DNA of 64,000 bases from an uncultured Lachnospiraceae bacterium (GCA_910585005.1 CAJUCN010000001.1:186001-250000); one strand, 5' to 3'. Numbered from the stretch's first letter, positions 17,123 to 26,253 are shown. The notes: generated by a model from the sequence alone, not told the origin. Numbers and translations: made by a program.

Positions 17123-17896
17123 TTACCATCTTATCCATGGCGCTTGTCCTTTATTTATTAAACTCTCTAATAACATTTTATCGCGCTGTGTGTCCATACA
17201 CTGCCAAAATCCATTATATCTGTATGCATATAAGTTTCCTTCACCAGCCAGCTTCTCAAAAGGGTATCTTTCCAAAATCATATCATCACCATGAATATAA
17301 TCAAATATTTCCGGTTCCAATACCATAAATCCGGCATTAATCCAGCCGCCATCATCTTTACTCTTTTCAGAAAAACGGCTAATCCGGCTTGTGTTTTCAA
17401 TATCCAGAACACCAAATTTATTTCCAGGCTGTACAGCGGTAATGGTAGCTTTAGCGTCCATCATCTGATGAAACTTAATAATATCGCTAATATTCACATC
17501 TGATACGCCGTCTCCGTAAGTGCACAGAAACGGTTCATTTCCTATATACTTTTGGATTCTTTTCAGTCTTCCTCCTGTTTGCGTGTCCAGCCCTGTATCA
17601 ACAACAGTTACTTTCCAAGGCTCAGCAATATTATTATGGATCGTCATTTCATTATTATTGGAAAAATCAAAAGTAATATCAGATCGATGCAGATAATAGT
17701 CTGCAAAATATTCTTTAATTACATAGCCTTTATAACCACAGCAAATAATAAAATCGTGAAAACCAAAATAAGAATATATTTTCATAATGTGCCACATAAT
17801 TGGAGAACCACATATTTCAATCATTGGTTTTGGCTTTAAATGACTTTCTTCGCTGATACGGGTTCCATATCCGCCTGCTAAAATTACAACTTTCAT
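17123..17896 (-). CDS. rfbF: glucose-1-phosphate cytidylyltransferase
   Basis: Makes CDP-glucose from CTP and glucose 1-phosphate, the entry to CDP-deoxyhexoses. It is 257 residues long, the family's usual length, with the start motif VVILAGGYGTRISEESHLKPKPM cut here as LAGGYGTRISEE (nucleotide-binding loop), then KPKPMIEI, FLCTYGDGVSDV (metal-binding D) and GGWINAGFMVLE. ATG 17896 is preceded by GGGAGGAG. No CDP-glucose 4,6-dehydratase (RfbG) is adjacent, which is the normal next step. CDP-glucose may be used directly, the dehydratase may lie elsewhere, or the epimerase at 37406 might act. The downstream neighbour is a radical SAM gene. Confidence 0.92.
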   Translation of the reverse strand: MKVVILAGGYGTRISEESHLKPKPMIEICGSPIMWHIMKIYSYFGFHDFIICCGYKGYVIKEYFADYYLHRSDITFDFSNNNEMTIHNNIAEPWKVTVVDTGLDTQTGGRLKRIQKYIGNEPFLCTYGDGVSDVNISDIIKFHQMMDAKATITAVQPGNKFGVLDIENTSRISRFSEKSKDDGGWINAGFMVLEPEIFDYIHGDDMILERYPFEKLAGEGNLYAYRYNGFWQCMDTQRDKMLLESLINKGQAPWIRW

Positions 17897-17944
17897 GCAC
17901 TCCTCCCTCAGCACAGGTCATGTGACCATAAACAGTTGCTTTCC

Positions 17945-18877
17945 CTATGTATCAATATAAGACTTTATCCATTCCAGTTCGAAGTCTTTAATCCACGGCA
18001 TCGCACAAAATACGTCTTTGTTAGAAGCTATAATATGAATTAATTCTTTCTGAATACCTCTGCATTCTTCAATATGATAAAGACTGATTTTATCAATCAT
18101 GCTAATCATATACGACCATTCGCTATATAGCGTTTCCTGATATATTCTAGGCGCATTTTCTTTGATATATTCTGTCCGATTATGGTATGCCATTAAGTAT
18201 TCGTGCATAGTCTCTTTCGTCCACATTTCTGCCGCACTTGTAAAACGTGAAATATTTCCTTCGTGACGAGTAAAATAATACTTATCGAGTCCATGTATTA
18301 CTACCTTTTGAGCAGAAAGCATATATTTGTATTGTGTATGAATGTCTTCGTGTTTGTAATCTTCAACAAATGGCCATAATTTAAGTATTTTTTTTCCGTA
18401 CAATTTCCCTGGAGTCGATGCTCTAATATATTTTCTTTCGAGCAAGAGCCTTACAGCTTCCTCGCCTGACATTACCCTCTTTTCATTAAGAATGCATTGC
18501 GGTTTTCTGCTACAGCCATCGCCTTCAGAAGTACCGCAAATTGCTATATCAGCTTCGTTTGATTGAACCAGATTATATAAGAACTCCAAATAATCAGTTT
18601 CAATTCTATCGTCATCATCTACAAACGCAATATAATCTCCTTTTGCAGAATTCACGCCAACGTTTCTCGCATGTCCGATGCTTCCTCCCGGCAGCGTTAT
18701 AATCCGAATTCTTGTATCATTATCAGAATACTTATTTAATAGAAGAGGGGTTCCGTCAACAGAGCCATTATCAATAATGAGAAATTCAAAATTCTTATAA
18801 GACTGTTTCAGCACGTCTTCAATCATATTAAATACAAATTTTTCTCGATTATAGGTAAGCATAATAACAGAAATCAT
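17945..18877 (-). CDS. glycosyltransferase family 2 protein
   Basis: A 310-residue GT-A transferase: MISVIMLTYNREKFVFNMIE at the N-terminus, FLIIDNGSVDGT, the acceptor-side GSIGHARNVGVNSAKG loop, and the metal site IAFVDDDDRIE at about residues 90-100. The C-terminal half (~200-310) is helical with many aromatic residues, as in EpsE/WaaE-type enzymes. There is no membrane segment. It is the first gene of the leftmost transcription unit, about 110 bases downstream of a good promoter. Sugar specificity is unknown. Confidence 0.88.
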   Translation of the reverse strand: MISVIMLTYNREKFVFNMIEDVLKQSYKNFEFLIIDNGSVDGTPLLLNKYSDNDTRIRIITLPGGSIGHARNVGVNSAKGDYIAFVDDDDRIETDYLEFLYNLVQSNEADIAICGTSEGDGCSRKPQCILNEKRVMSGEEAVRLLLERKYIRASTPGKLYGKKILKLWPFVEDYKHEDIHTQYKYMLSAQKVVIHGLDKYYFTRHEGNISRFTSAAEMWTKETMHEYLMAYHNRTEYIKENAPRIYQETLYSEWSYMISMIDKISLYHIEECRGIQKELIHIIASNKDVFCAMPWIKDFELEWIKSYIDT

Positions 18878-18986
18878 ATAGTTATCCTAACCTTTCCTTC
18901 CATCTATTACATTAGGATCAAATGGATCAAATTAGTTTATCATTACAAACAAAGATCCTCTTCATAATTAAGCAACTCTGTTGTTC

Positions 18987-19015
18987 AGTATATTATATTT
19001 ACTTTATAATTGCAA
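18987..19015 (-). promoter_or_regulatory. sigma-A-type promoter for the 229-18877 unit
   Basis: On the minus strand TTGCAA (19010-19015) and TATACT (18987-18992) are separated by exactly 17 bases in a 190-base non-coding stretch (18878-19067). It points at the GT2 gene starting at 18877. No rho-independent terminator for the upstream ABC gene is obvious in the same stretch, so read-through is possible. Confidence 0.65.
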
Positions 19016-19067
19016 GCAAGCTTTAGGGGGCTTGGATTTCCGTTATGCCTGGCGGCAATAGTCATCT

Positions 19068-20885
19068 TTAAATTTTTTTCTGGTGTTCATTACCCCTTAC
19101 CTCTTCTGCCAACACTTCTTCTCTTTTTCTCTGAATCGCTTTCCCGTCTGCAATTTCATAAATCACATCACATTTCCTAATCGTTGTCAGGCGATGCGCC
19201 ACAATGATAAGGGTTTTTACCTTTTGCAGAGCTTCAATGGACTCCATAACCGCGTTTTCTGTTTCGTTATCCAGCGCTGCTGTCGCCTCATCCAGCACAA
19301 TGATATCCGGTTCATTATACAAAGCTCTCGCTATGGCGATCCTTTGCCTCTGCCCTCCGGAAAGCTGCACTCCCCATTCTCCTACATTGGTATCAAGCCC
19401 TTTTGCAAGCCCTTTTATAAAGTCCTTTATTTGCGCCATTTCAAGCGCTTTCCACACTTTCTCATCATCAATACAATCTTCCTTTATTCCAAATGCTACA
19501 TTTCTACGAACAGATGCATCCGTCATATAAACGGATTGAGGCACATACCCAACAATATTATGCCAAGCCTCCCCCAATTGTTCAATGTCGGTTCCATCCA
19601 TCAATATTCTTCCGCTTTGGGGCTTTAACAGTCCAAGTACAATATCCGCCAAGGTTGTTTTTCCTGCCCCTGACGTCCCAATAAGTCCTACGGAGGTTCC
19701 TTTCTCAATTACCATCGAAAGGTCATCTATTACATTTTTATCCGTTCTCGGATACGCATAAGAAACATGCGATATTGTAAGTTCATTTTTCAGAGAAACA
19801 TCAGCGTAAAATCCTTCTTTCTTTTCATCAGCTTTTTCTTCTTCAAGCCCTTTTACCATATGCAGTGTCTCCGCCGCTGAATTCAGACCGGGTGCATTAA
19901 ATACGATAGCGTTAACATCACCCAATAATATGCCAAGCGCCGGCAAGATCCGCAGTGTTGCCAGTGCAATGATCACCATCTGTGCCAGCAAATCAGCATT
20001 TCCGCCCGCCGTAATACTTTGAACCGCCACTACGGCCAAAATCCCAATGATGCATACCACCTCTATCATAAAAGACGGCGAGGCGGAGGCAACCGTCATC
20101 TGTACTTCCGCCTTGTTATATCCAATCATATTTTTCAAATACTCATTTACAAAATAATCCTGCCTGCCAAAAACCAATATTTCTTTATACCCCTGAATTG
20201 CTTCCAGCGACGCCTGGCTCGCACGATAGGAATACTCCCTGGAGGCCGCGCCAAACCGGCGCATCGGGTTCCGAAAGACAAGCTGTGAGACAGCAAAGCA
20301 AAATATCACAATACCTAAAATCAAAAGCGCAGCCAGTGGTGTACTCACGATAATAAACAATGTCATACAGATAATAATAAGTACTTTACACATGAAAGAA
20401 AAGAAATGAGCAATGACATTCTGCACACTGTTTACATCTGAACTGATTCCACGGATTAAAGTTGATGAATTATGATCCACAAAGAAAATGTACCCCTGAC
20501 TCATATAAGTACGAAGCACCCGAACCGCCAATTCCCTCCTGATCTTATTGGAAAATTTGGCGGCGGCCCATGTGTACAAAAAAGAATATGCATTTTTGAT
20601 AATGTAAATAATCCCTACCCCTATACAGACAACGGTTATTACTTCCGCACTAGTCTCTAAATGAAATAGCTCAATCAATGGGCGCACATAATCCTGCTCC
20701 ATCAGTTCGTCTACAGATATCACGATCTGTACTACTGGAACAATGATTGACACCCCTACTGTTTCAATTAATGCCGACGCCAATGACATTAAAAAAATAA
20801 GGACACAGTATCTCTTTTGCTCTCTGTTCAAAATAAAGAAAAGCTTTCCTAATGCATCCTGTACCTTTCTAATCTCCTTTAACAT
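19068..20885 (-). CDS. ABC transporter, fused permease and ATPase (PglK/MsbA-like flippase)
   Basis: A 605-residue half-transporter. Residues ~20-310 contain about six membrane helices (first at VLIFLMSLASALIETVGVS). The ATPase follows with GTSGAGKTTLADIVLG (Walker A), QLSGGQRQRIAIARAL (signature) and DIIVLDEATAALD (Walker B). The EQ-region and N-terminal layout resemble lipid-oligosaccharide flippases such as PglK, which work as homodimers. Since no Wzx-type flippase is seen in the window, this is the best candidate to move lipid-linked repeat units across the membrane. ATG 20885 has GAGGAG upstream and overlaps the previous gene by 17 bases. Confidence 0.88.
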   Translation of the reverse strand: MLKEIRKVQDALGKLFFILNREQKRYCVLIFLMSLASALIETVGVSIIVPVVQIVISVDELMEQDYVRPLIELFHLETSAEVITVVCIGVGIIYIIKNAYSFLYTWAAAKFSNKIRRELAVRVLRTYMSQGYIFFVDHNSSTLIRGISSDVNSVQNVIAHFFSFMCKVLIIICMTLFIIVSTPLAALLILGIVIFCFAVSQLVFRNPMRRFGAASREYSYRASQASLEAIQGYKEILVFGRQDYFVNEYLKNMIGYNKAEVQMTVASASPSFMIEVVCIIGILAVVAVQSITAGGNADLLAQMVIIALATLRILPALGILLGDVNAIVFNAPGLNSAAETLHMVKGLEEEKADEKKEGFYADVSLKNELTISHVSYAYPRTDKNVIDDLSMVIEKGTSVGLIGTSGAGKTTLADIVLGLLKPQSGRILMDGTDIEQLGEAWHNIVGYVPQSVYMTDASVRRNVAFGIKEDCIDDEKVWKALEMAQIKDFIKGLAKGLDTNVGEWGVQLSGGQRQRIAIARALYNEPDIIVLDEATAALDNETENAVMESIEALQKVKTLIIVAHRLTTIRKCDVIYEIADGKAIQRKREEVLAEEVRGNEHQKKI

Positions 20886-21846
20886 AACGCTTTCTCCTCA
20901 ATTTTCTAATGATGCCAATCCCTGCTACAGCGTTTATAAAATACATCTTTACTTCATTTCCATACCTGTCCATTACTTCTTTCCACCAAACGCATCGAAA
21001 CGCCGCATAAAAAATTTTTCTCCGAATATTTATCCCCTGTATTTTAAAATCATTCTTATTGCTGCACTGCTCCAAATTGCACAGCATGCCATAGAGTGAT
21101 TTCAGCTCATAATAGCCTGCCCAGGGCTTTAATTGAGGATATTTTTTCTTGCACATCCTATAAATATCTCTTTCTATTTCTATCGCCCTGTAACGCTCCA
21201 TGCTATAGTCTGATGAAGTAATACTCCCTGGCTTCTTAATATAATGGTATACTGGTTTATCAAGCAAAACAACATGATCTCCAATATCCAAAAGCCTGGG
21301 CAGTATCTCCTGGTCTTCGTTTAAGATCCCCTTTTTATACCGCACTTCTGCAAACAGACTGCTTCTAAAAAGCTTATTACAGCTTGATTGGGTAATATAG
21401 CTTCTCCCAAACAGATCCATAAACGCCTCTTCTTTCGTAAGCCTTTGTCTCTTAGGGCTTACAGAAACAACCGTATGGCCTTCCAGATCCGTAACAAAAA
21501 ATCCCCCCGCAACAATAGATACCGCCGGATCGGTCATTTCTGCAATCATACATTCATAGGTATCCGTTTCTATGAAATCATCCCCGTCAATAAACGAATA
21601 AAATTCTCCTGATGCAATGTCGATCCCGGCGTTTCTTGCATCTGAAAGGCCTCCATTTTTCTTATGAACCACCTTAATTCTGCGATCTCTTTCGGTCAGC
21701 TTCTCACACAGCTTTCCTGTACCATCCGTGGAACCGTCATTCACCAAAATAATTTCCAGGTCTGCATAGGTCTGACTGATTAACGATTGCACACAGCGTT
21801 CAAGGTATGGCTCAACATTATAAGACGGTACAATAACTGAAATCAT
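20869..21846 (-). CDS. glycosyltransferase family 2 protein (EpsJ-like)
   Basis: A 325-residue GT-A transferase: MISVIVPSYNVEPYLERCV, IILVNDGSTDGT, GGLSDARNAGIDIASG and the metal motif FIDGDDFIE near 90-98. The C-terminal ~100 residues are basic and partly hydrophobic (MYFINAVAGIGIIRKLRRKR), suggesting membrane attachment. It has the same length and clear full-length similarity to the GT2 at 44445-45422, so the two are paralogs that may act on similar acceptors. GGAGGAGAT precedes the ATG. Confidence 0.88.
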   Translation of the reverse strand: MISVIVPSYNVEPYLERCVQSLISQTYADLEIILVNDGSTDGTGKLCEKLTERDRRIKVVHKKNGGLSDARNAGIDIASGEFYSFIDGDDFIETDTYECMIAEMTDPAVSIVAGGFFVTDLEGHTVVSVSPKRQRLTKEEAFMDLFGRSYITQSSCNKLFRSSLFAEVRYKKGILNEDQEILPRLLDIGDHVVLLDKPVYHYIKKPGSITSSDYSMERYRAIEIERDIYRMCKKKYPQLKPWAGYYELKSLYGMLCNLEQCSNKNDFKIQGINIRRKIFYAAFRCVWWKEVMDRYGNEVKMYFINAVAGIGIIRKLRRKRYVKGD

Positions 21847-21870
21847 ATCTCCTCCAAATATCCGGCAAGT

Positions 21871-22533
21871 CTATCGGAATTTCCCTATAAACTGATCTAC
21901 ATCGGTAAAATATTTTCCATTCTCGCAAAGCCAGTCCAAGTCTTTATTCCACCATTTTATTTTTAGAAGCTGCTCAATCTGTTCTTCCTTGAAACGATAT
22001 CTGATCAGCTTCGCCGGTACGCCTCCTACAATGGCATATGGTGCAACATTCTTTGTCACCACCGCGCCCGCCGCAATTACCGCACCATCTCCAATTGTAA
22101 TACCGCTTTTAATGGAAACCCCTTGCCCAATCCATACATCATTGCCAATGGTCACGGTAAACCCATCCTTATTATATTTCAAATCCTCATAATAATTTTG
22201 ATCTACAAAGGTCTTCAGCGTATGCCTTTTCCTATAAAAGCATGGCGAAATTGAAACCATATGAACGGGATGCTCAAAAAGCCTAATATTGACATCTTCT
22301 CCTATTCCGCAAAACCGTCCTATTTTAACCTCTTTCAATACGCTGTTTCGATGCACATAAGAACCATATCCCACCTGGCATTCATACAGTTCTCCCGCAA
22401 TATAATTATTCCCTTCAAGCTCGTTTTCCCGGCCAACAATAGCAGTCGGTCCCAAAATAACATGCATTTTTGCATTTTCCCGGCGAAAGCAATCATTCAA
22501 ATACCATTCATAAATCCGGTCAACAATCTTCAT
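21871..22533 (-). CDS. hexapeptide-repeat O-acetyltransferase (CatB/Vat-like)
   Basis: A left-handed beta-helix acetyltransferase of about 220 residues that transfers acetyl from acetyl-CoA to a sugar hydroxyl. Imperfect [LIV]GxxxxI repeats run through IGNDVWIGQGVSIKSGITIG and DGAVIAAGAVVTKNV, ending with the usual APYAIVGGVPAKLIRYRF segment. LFEHPVHMVS supplies the family's catalytic-type histidine. ATG 22533 or GTG 22542 could be the start; the site (AAGGA/GGGA) suits the ATG better. It lies between a fucosyltransferase-like gene and a GT2, so it probably O-acetylates a repeat-unit sugar. Confidence 0.85.
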   Translation of the reverse strand: MKIVDRIYEWYLNDCFRRENAKMHVILGPTAIVGRENELEGNNYIAGELYECQVGYGSYVHRNSVLKEVKIGRFCGIGEDVNIRLFEHPVHMVSISPCFYRKRHTLKTFVDQNYYEDLKYNKDGFTVTIGNDVWIGQGVSIKSGITIGDGAVIAAGAVVTKNVAPYAIVGGVPAKLIRYRFKEEQIEQLLKIKWWNKDLDWLCENGKYFTDVDQFIGKFR

Positions 22534-22548
22534 CAATCCCACATTCCT

Positions 22549-23592
22549 TTAATGCTTAGCATCGCAAAAATTGCGCTGATTACGACACAAATCATGATCA
22601 ACAATCACTAAATCCTCATACTCCATTTCATACCATGCTTTACGCATTATTCTTGCTGAAAGCGTGAGGTTAGACACTCCCCCCACCAATCCGGCACACC
22701 GGGTAAGCATATACTGGTCACGCACTACCTCTAGCCCCAACAGATAGTGATGATCTTTCCTGTCTGAATGACTGTAGGCAACTGATTCGTCTTCTCCGCT
22801 TGCCCGCCATGTATCTTCAAACGCTTTTAAAGCTGTGCCAAATTCCTTACGAAATGTCTCTACAGCCTCCTGTTCATCTGTCGCAAGAAAAACCACTTCG
22901 TATCCTTTCGTTTCCATTAGCTCATGTACTTTCTCTATTTGCTCCTCTATTGTAACAAACACCGGATGATTATTATACTGTCTCCGGTAATCCGTTCCCC
23001 GGAAATGCACCGCTAACGCTTTCTTATCTCCGACTAAATCGGCATAACCTTTTTCCAGATATGATAATGTCTTTTTATTATAATGAATATATTTTCGTAC
23101 CATGCCCGTTAAGGCTTCCATATATTCCTCTGTCACCGCGTAACCATGTGTATTTAATTGATTTTGGACATCATGGATATGATCGTCATTTGCCTTTAGT
23201 ACATATGCTGCCTGATAAACGTCCTTCACATCGGAAACAGGCTCAAAATAATATAAAAACCCATTGTCGACACCATCCACGCCTCCTGCTTCGTAATACA
23301 AAAATTCCTTTCCCCAGTCCACATAAGGAAGAAAACCTCGCTCCGCCGCAAAATGCAAGCGAATCAAAGTAAACAAAAATTCTGCAAAGAAACCTACCGA
23401 ACAGCCATAGGCATCAATGTGGTAAATTATCTTTCCCTTATAGTCATTACCATAATGATGCAGCTCCAGGAAATTCGGATTATGATACCCTTCCATCACA
23501 AAACGACGAAATTCTTTTTCCCCGCGCCGGACTCTGCATTGATGCCAAAAATCCCTCATTTCCCTTGTTAACTCTTTTTTTAAGTCAATCAT
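22549..23592 (-). CDS. fucosyltransferase-like protein (O-FucT/NodZ-type fold)
   Basis: A 347-residue protein with the AVHFRGTDYRRQYNNHP segment, the HxRGTD-type donor-binding motif of the alpha-1,6-fucosyltransferase/NodZ/O-fucosyltransferase superfamily. It is followed by VFLATDEQEAVETFRKEFG and a C-terminal LTRCAGLVGGVSNLTLSARI resembling their third conserved block. It would use GDP-fucose or a similar donor. The start is uncertain: the frame extends to 23619 (TTG, overlapping the previous stop), but ATG 23592 (MIDLKKELT) reads best as the N-terminus. It is the second fucosyltransferase-like protein in the window, yet no GDP-fucose synthesis genes are present. Confidence 0.75.
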   Translation of the reverse strand: MIDLKKELTREMRDFWHQCRVRRGEKEFRRFVMEGYHNPNFLELHHYGNDYKGKIIYHIDAYGCSVGFFAEFLFTLIRLHFAAERGFLPYVDWGKEFLYYEAGGVDGVDNGFLYYFEPVSDVKDVYQAAYVLKANDDHIHDVQNQLNTHGYAVTEEYMEALTGMVRKYIHYNKKTLSYLEKGYADLVGDKKALAVHFRGTDYRRQYNNHPVFVTIEEQIEKVHELMETKGYEVVFLATDEQEAVETFRKEFGTALKAFEDTWRASGEDESVAYSHSDRKDHHYLLGLEVVRDQYMLTRCAGLVGGVSNLTLSARIMRKAWYEMEYEDLVIVDHDLCRNQRNFCDAKH

Positions 23593-23615
23593 TTCTACTA
23601 AGCACCTCATACACC

Positions 23616-24152
23616 TCAAATACCTATGCCGTAAACCCGGCTGACCGCCTCTTCCCAGTCTCCGCGTTGCTTCAAAATATATGCAATAATATCCCTTGCA
23701 GCGCCATATCCGCCTTTTGTACCAGATATATAATCAGCTCTTTCCTTTACTTCCTCACAGGCATCCGCAGGACACCCGATAAATCCGCACAGCCTCATCC
23801 CCGGCAAGTCGTTCAAATCATCGCCAAGATAACCAATTTCTTCTTTCCCTATATGGTTCTCCCGCATAAAGGTCTTTAAATATTGCACTTTATCCTTACA
23901 ATCCTGAACAAGGTACTCCACACGCATTTCTTTCATTCGTTTCGTAGTCGCAGCACATTCCCGCCCCGTAAGAACAAGAATCTTAATTCCTGCCTGATGG
24001 GCTGCAAAAAAACCCGCCGCATCCTTTGTGCAGAACTTCTTCAGTTCATTACCATGCTCATCATAATAAATTCCCGCATCTGTCAGTGTACCGTCCACAT
24101 CAATGACAAGATACCTGATTTGATCAAAATTCTCCATTTCTCTTACCATCAT
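23616..24152 (-). CDS. KdsC-type HAD phosphatase
   Basis: A 178-residue C0-type HAD hydrolase. YLVIDVDGTLTDAGIYYDEH holds the nucleophile/acid DxD, LVLTGRE motif II, and GYLGDDLNDLPGM motif IV, with the CPADA and YISGTKGGYGAARDI elements typical of Kdo-8-phosphate phosphatase and nonulosonate-9-phosphate phosphatases. It removes phosphate from a 3-deoxy-ulosonic acid phosphate. The start overlaps the aldolase stop (ATGA), so the two are coupled and probably sequential. Kdo for lipid A is not expected in this organism, so a related acid for the surface glycan is the likely product. Confidence 0.88.
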   Translation of the reverse strand: MMVREMENFDQIRYLVIDVDGTLTDAGIYYDEHGNELKKFCTKDAAGFFAAHQAGIKILVLTGRECAATTKRMKEMRVEYLVQDCKDKVQYLKTFMRENHIGKEEIGYLGDDLNDLPGMRLCGFIGCPADACEEVKERADYISGTKGGYGAARDIIAYILKQRGDWEEAVSRVYGIGI

Positions 24153-25723
24153 CCTTTGTCGTACAGCGAGGGCGTCAGGAAAATCACTTCCATCTTTTTG
24201 CGGATATCCGCCACATATCCGGTATTCCTAATATTCTCTTCCTGGCCCTTCGTATGTTGATTTGCCATATAAGAGGAAACATAATTACAGCCTTCTGTTT
24301 GATATCCGTCAAACCCTGCAACATAAACTTTGTTTTTTCCTAATCGAATCAAAAGCCGCATCAGCATAATCACACAATTATCACTTTTCCCCTTATCATC
24401 AAAACACAAATCTGCGTAATTCAATACATTTTCCGAACTGCACATGTCTGCCAAATTTGAGGTAACCAGAAGACTCCCTGCGTCTTTCTTTTCTTCAATT
24501 GCACTATAACGCATTGCATTCGTGTAAAATGCATAATCCTGCTGATATAGTTCCGGAATAAAGTTAGCTGATATGATAATCGGATTATTTCTTGTAATAA
24601 ATTGATCAATCTGCTCCTTACGCTCAGAAACGCTGCTCCCAGGAGCTAAAATCAAAACCGGCCGGTCACGCCAGCTCTCCTTGAGTTGTTGAAGCAACAT
24701 TCTATCATCTATTTCATGATTTTGAAACCCTTCATATAAAGCCTCGATGTAACTTTCCTCATAAGCCGTCTTTTTGCTCTCTTCAATGCTTGCAAGTATC
24801 TGGTTGATCTGTTTCGCACGGAGCCGTCCCTTCGCCAATAAAAACTCAGCGTAATTTCTATGCAGATTGTACCGGGCTGACAAGGCATAAGCCGTGCTGT
24901 ATCCCCATGGTTCCACCTGCTTTAACTGCACAATATGGTCATCAATCCCGTCAAGAACCGGATTTAGATCATAAGCACACCCCTGCGTTTTATTCATGTA
25001 ATCCATAATTAATTCTATGCATAAATTCCCCGGAACTCTTCCCATTCCCAGCATCGACCCATCAATTACACATTTCCGTCCCGGCGATTTCATACTGATA
25101 AACTCCTGCGCTAACGAATACGATAACGCAAGATTTTCATGAAGATGCAGGCCAATCACTATGGAAACATCCAGATTATGCTCGGCCAAAGAATAGATCC
25201 TCTGCAAATCTGACTTCATCATAGATCCAAATGTATCAACTATCGAAAATGCATAAGGATGTATCAGATTCACTTTTTGAAAAAGCTGTAACAGCATTTC
25301 GTCAGAATACCCCATAATATTAATGGGATTGCAAAACACCTTATAACCTTTATTCATTGCTTTCTGAATAAAAGAAAGACCTTCGTCAACATCGTAGTCG
25401 TGGAAGGTAACTCGCAAGGCATCAATCGTTCTACCATCATAAGTCTCCAGCTTGTTTATATCATATTTGTTGTGTAGCGCCATTGCAGTAAACTTCGTAT
25501 TCCCCCGCTTATCCGGCAAAATTGGAATCATCTCACCACAGTTATTAAATAAAGCCTTATCACGGTTATACTCACAATTCCGTAAAAATCCGACCTCTAC
25601 ATAATCAACCTGAGAATGCACTAATTTCTTGATAATATCTTTGATTGTGTGAAAGCCAAAATTCCAGTCATTTATATAACCGCCATCCCGAAGTGTACAG
25701 TCAAGTAACTTATTATAATTCAT
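24149..25723 (-). CDS. HMG-CoA-lyase-like (DRE-TIM) aldolase with C-terminal DUF115-like domain
   Basis: A 524-residue two-domain protein. Residues 1-~300 form a DRE-TIM barrel: LLDCTLRDGGYINDWNFG starts with the RDG metal/catalytic motif, and VIGLHLHENLALS supplies the HxH metal ligands. Members condense or cleave 2-keto acids (4-hydroxy-2-oxovalerate aldolase, citramalate-type). From ~350, PVLILAPGSSVSERKEQIDQ begins a domain like the MptE/DUF115 region of motility accessory factors that handle ulosonic acids. Coupled to the KdsC phosphatase, it may condense pyruvate with a phosphorylated sugar aldehyde. It is first in its operon, with GGAGTAGATAG before the ATG. Confidence 0.8.
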   Translation of the reverse strand: MNYNKLLDCTLRDGGYINDWNFGFHTIKDIIKKLVHSQVDYVEVGFLRNCEYNRDKALFNNCGEMIPILPDKRGNTKFTAMALHNKYDINKLETYDGRTIDALRVTFHDYDVDEGLSFIQKAMNKGYKVFCNPINIMGYSDEMLLQLFQKVNLIHPYAFSIVDTFGSMMKSDLQRIYSLAEHNLDVSIVIGLHLHENLALSYSLAQEFISMKSPGRKCVIDGSMLGMGRVPGNLCIELIMDYMNKTQGCAYDLNPVLDGIDDHIVQLKQVEPWGYSTAYALSARYNLHRNYAEFLLAKGRLRAKQINQILASIEESKKTAYEESYIEALYEGFQNHEIDDRMLLQQLKESWRDRPVLILAPGSSVSERKEQIDQFITRNNPIIISANFIPELYQQDYAFYTNAMRYSAIEEKKDAGSLLVTSNLADMCSSENVLNYADLCFDDKGKSDNCVIMLMRLLIRLGKNKVYVAGFDGYQTEGCNYVSSYMANQHTKGQEENIRNTGYVADIRKKMEVIFLTPSLYDKG

Positions 25724-25781
25724 CTATCTACTCCAACATCAACATATTTAAACATTTTTCGCCTTGGACTCTGACGGGCTG

Positions 25782-25810
25782 ATTATATCACAAAACGCAG
25801 AAAAAATCCA
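25782..25810 (-). promoter_or_regulatory. extended -10 promoter for the 19068-25723 unit
   Basis: On the minus strand TGATATAAT (25782-25790) is a perfect extended -10. The -35 region 17 bases upstream (TGGATT, 25805-25810) is weak and lies inside the arm of the preceding terminator. About 55 bases separate the -10 from the aldolase start at 25723. Confidence 0.6.
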
Positions 25811-25835
25811 GTTTCTGAAAATTGTCTTACTGGAT
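25800..25835 (-). terminator. rho-independent terminator after gtrA-like gene
   Basis: On the minus strand ATCCAGT (25829-25835), a 16-base loop and ACTGGAT (25806-25812) form a 7-bp stem followed by TTTTT. It ends the 25843-34849 unit and is packed directly against the next promoter. Confidence 0.7.
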
Positions 25836-25842
25836 CCTTACA

Positions 25843-26253
25843 TTACAATTTATTAAACTTTTTAAACACAAATATCTTACCACAAAAATAATTTAATATT
25901 GTAGTTATTACTATCATTATCATCTTCCCAAACTTGTCATTTATCATTAAAGTATCTACCAGTACAATTAAGCCCAAGAAATCAACCACGCCCGTGAATC
26001 CTCTGCCCAAAATGTAGCGGAAAATTTCATGAATCTGTTCTTTAAAATTTGTATTTGTCCGAAATACAAACTTTTTATTTGTATAATACGCAAATACCTT
26101 TGTAAATACAATACTGATTAAGTTTGCTGCCTGATACATGAGAAATTGCTCCAACAGAAGATAACTGAAGTAGTTTACCAGAACTGTCACAACTCCCCAA
26201 AACAAATAGCAAATCGCTTCTTTCTTTTCAAAAATCTTACCTACTTTCACCAT
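25843..26253 (-). CDS. GtrA-family membrane protein
   Basis: A 136-residue protein with four membrane helices in the GtrA pattern: AICYLFWGVVTVLVNYFSYL first, then NLISIVFTKVFAYYTNKKFV with the family's conserved N-K-F-V, a charged loop, and two final helices ending ILNYFCGKIFVFKKF. GtrA proteins are thought to flip polyprenyl-phosphate-linked monosaccharides. Two other parts of a Gtr-like trio lie in the same operon: a polyprenyl-P-sugar synthase (29108) and a GT-C membrane protein (30083). It overlaps the upstream gene by 17 bases and is followed by a terminator. Confidence 0.9.
   Translation of the reverse strand: MVKVGKIFEKKEAICYLFWGVVTVLVNYFSYLLLEQFLMYQAANLISIVFTKVFAYYTNKKFVFRTNTNFKEQIHEIFRYILGRGFTGVVDFLGLIVLVDTLMINDKFGKMIMIVITTILNYFCGKIFVFKKFNKL

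Noticed and set aside
19017..19034. CAAGC/GCTTG hairpin as terminator of the ABC gene
   Set aside because: Five-base stem, no T-run, and it lies next to the -35 box of the downstream promoter.
19083..19628. 181-codon open frame on the plus strand
   Set aside because: It lies fully antisense to the ATPase half of the ABC transporter, with no ribosome site and a composition that mirrors the real gene.
24149..25723. NeuB-type synthase
   Set aside because: The RDGG start and HLHE metal ligands place it in the DRE-TIM aldolase family, not in the NeuB family.
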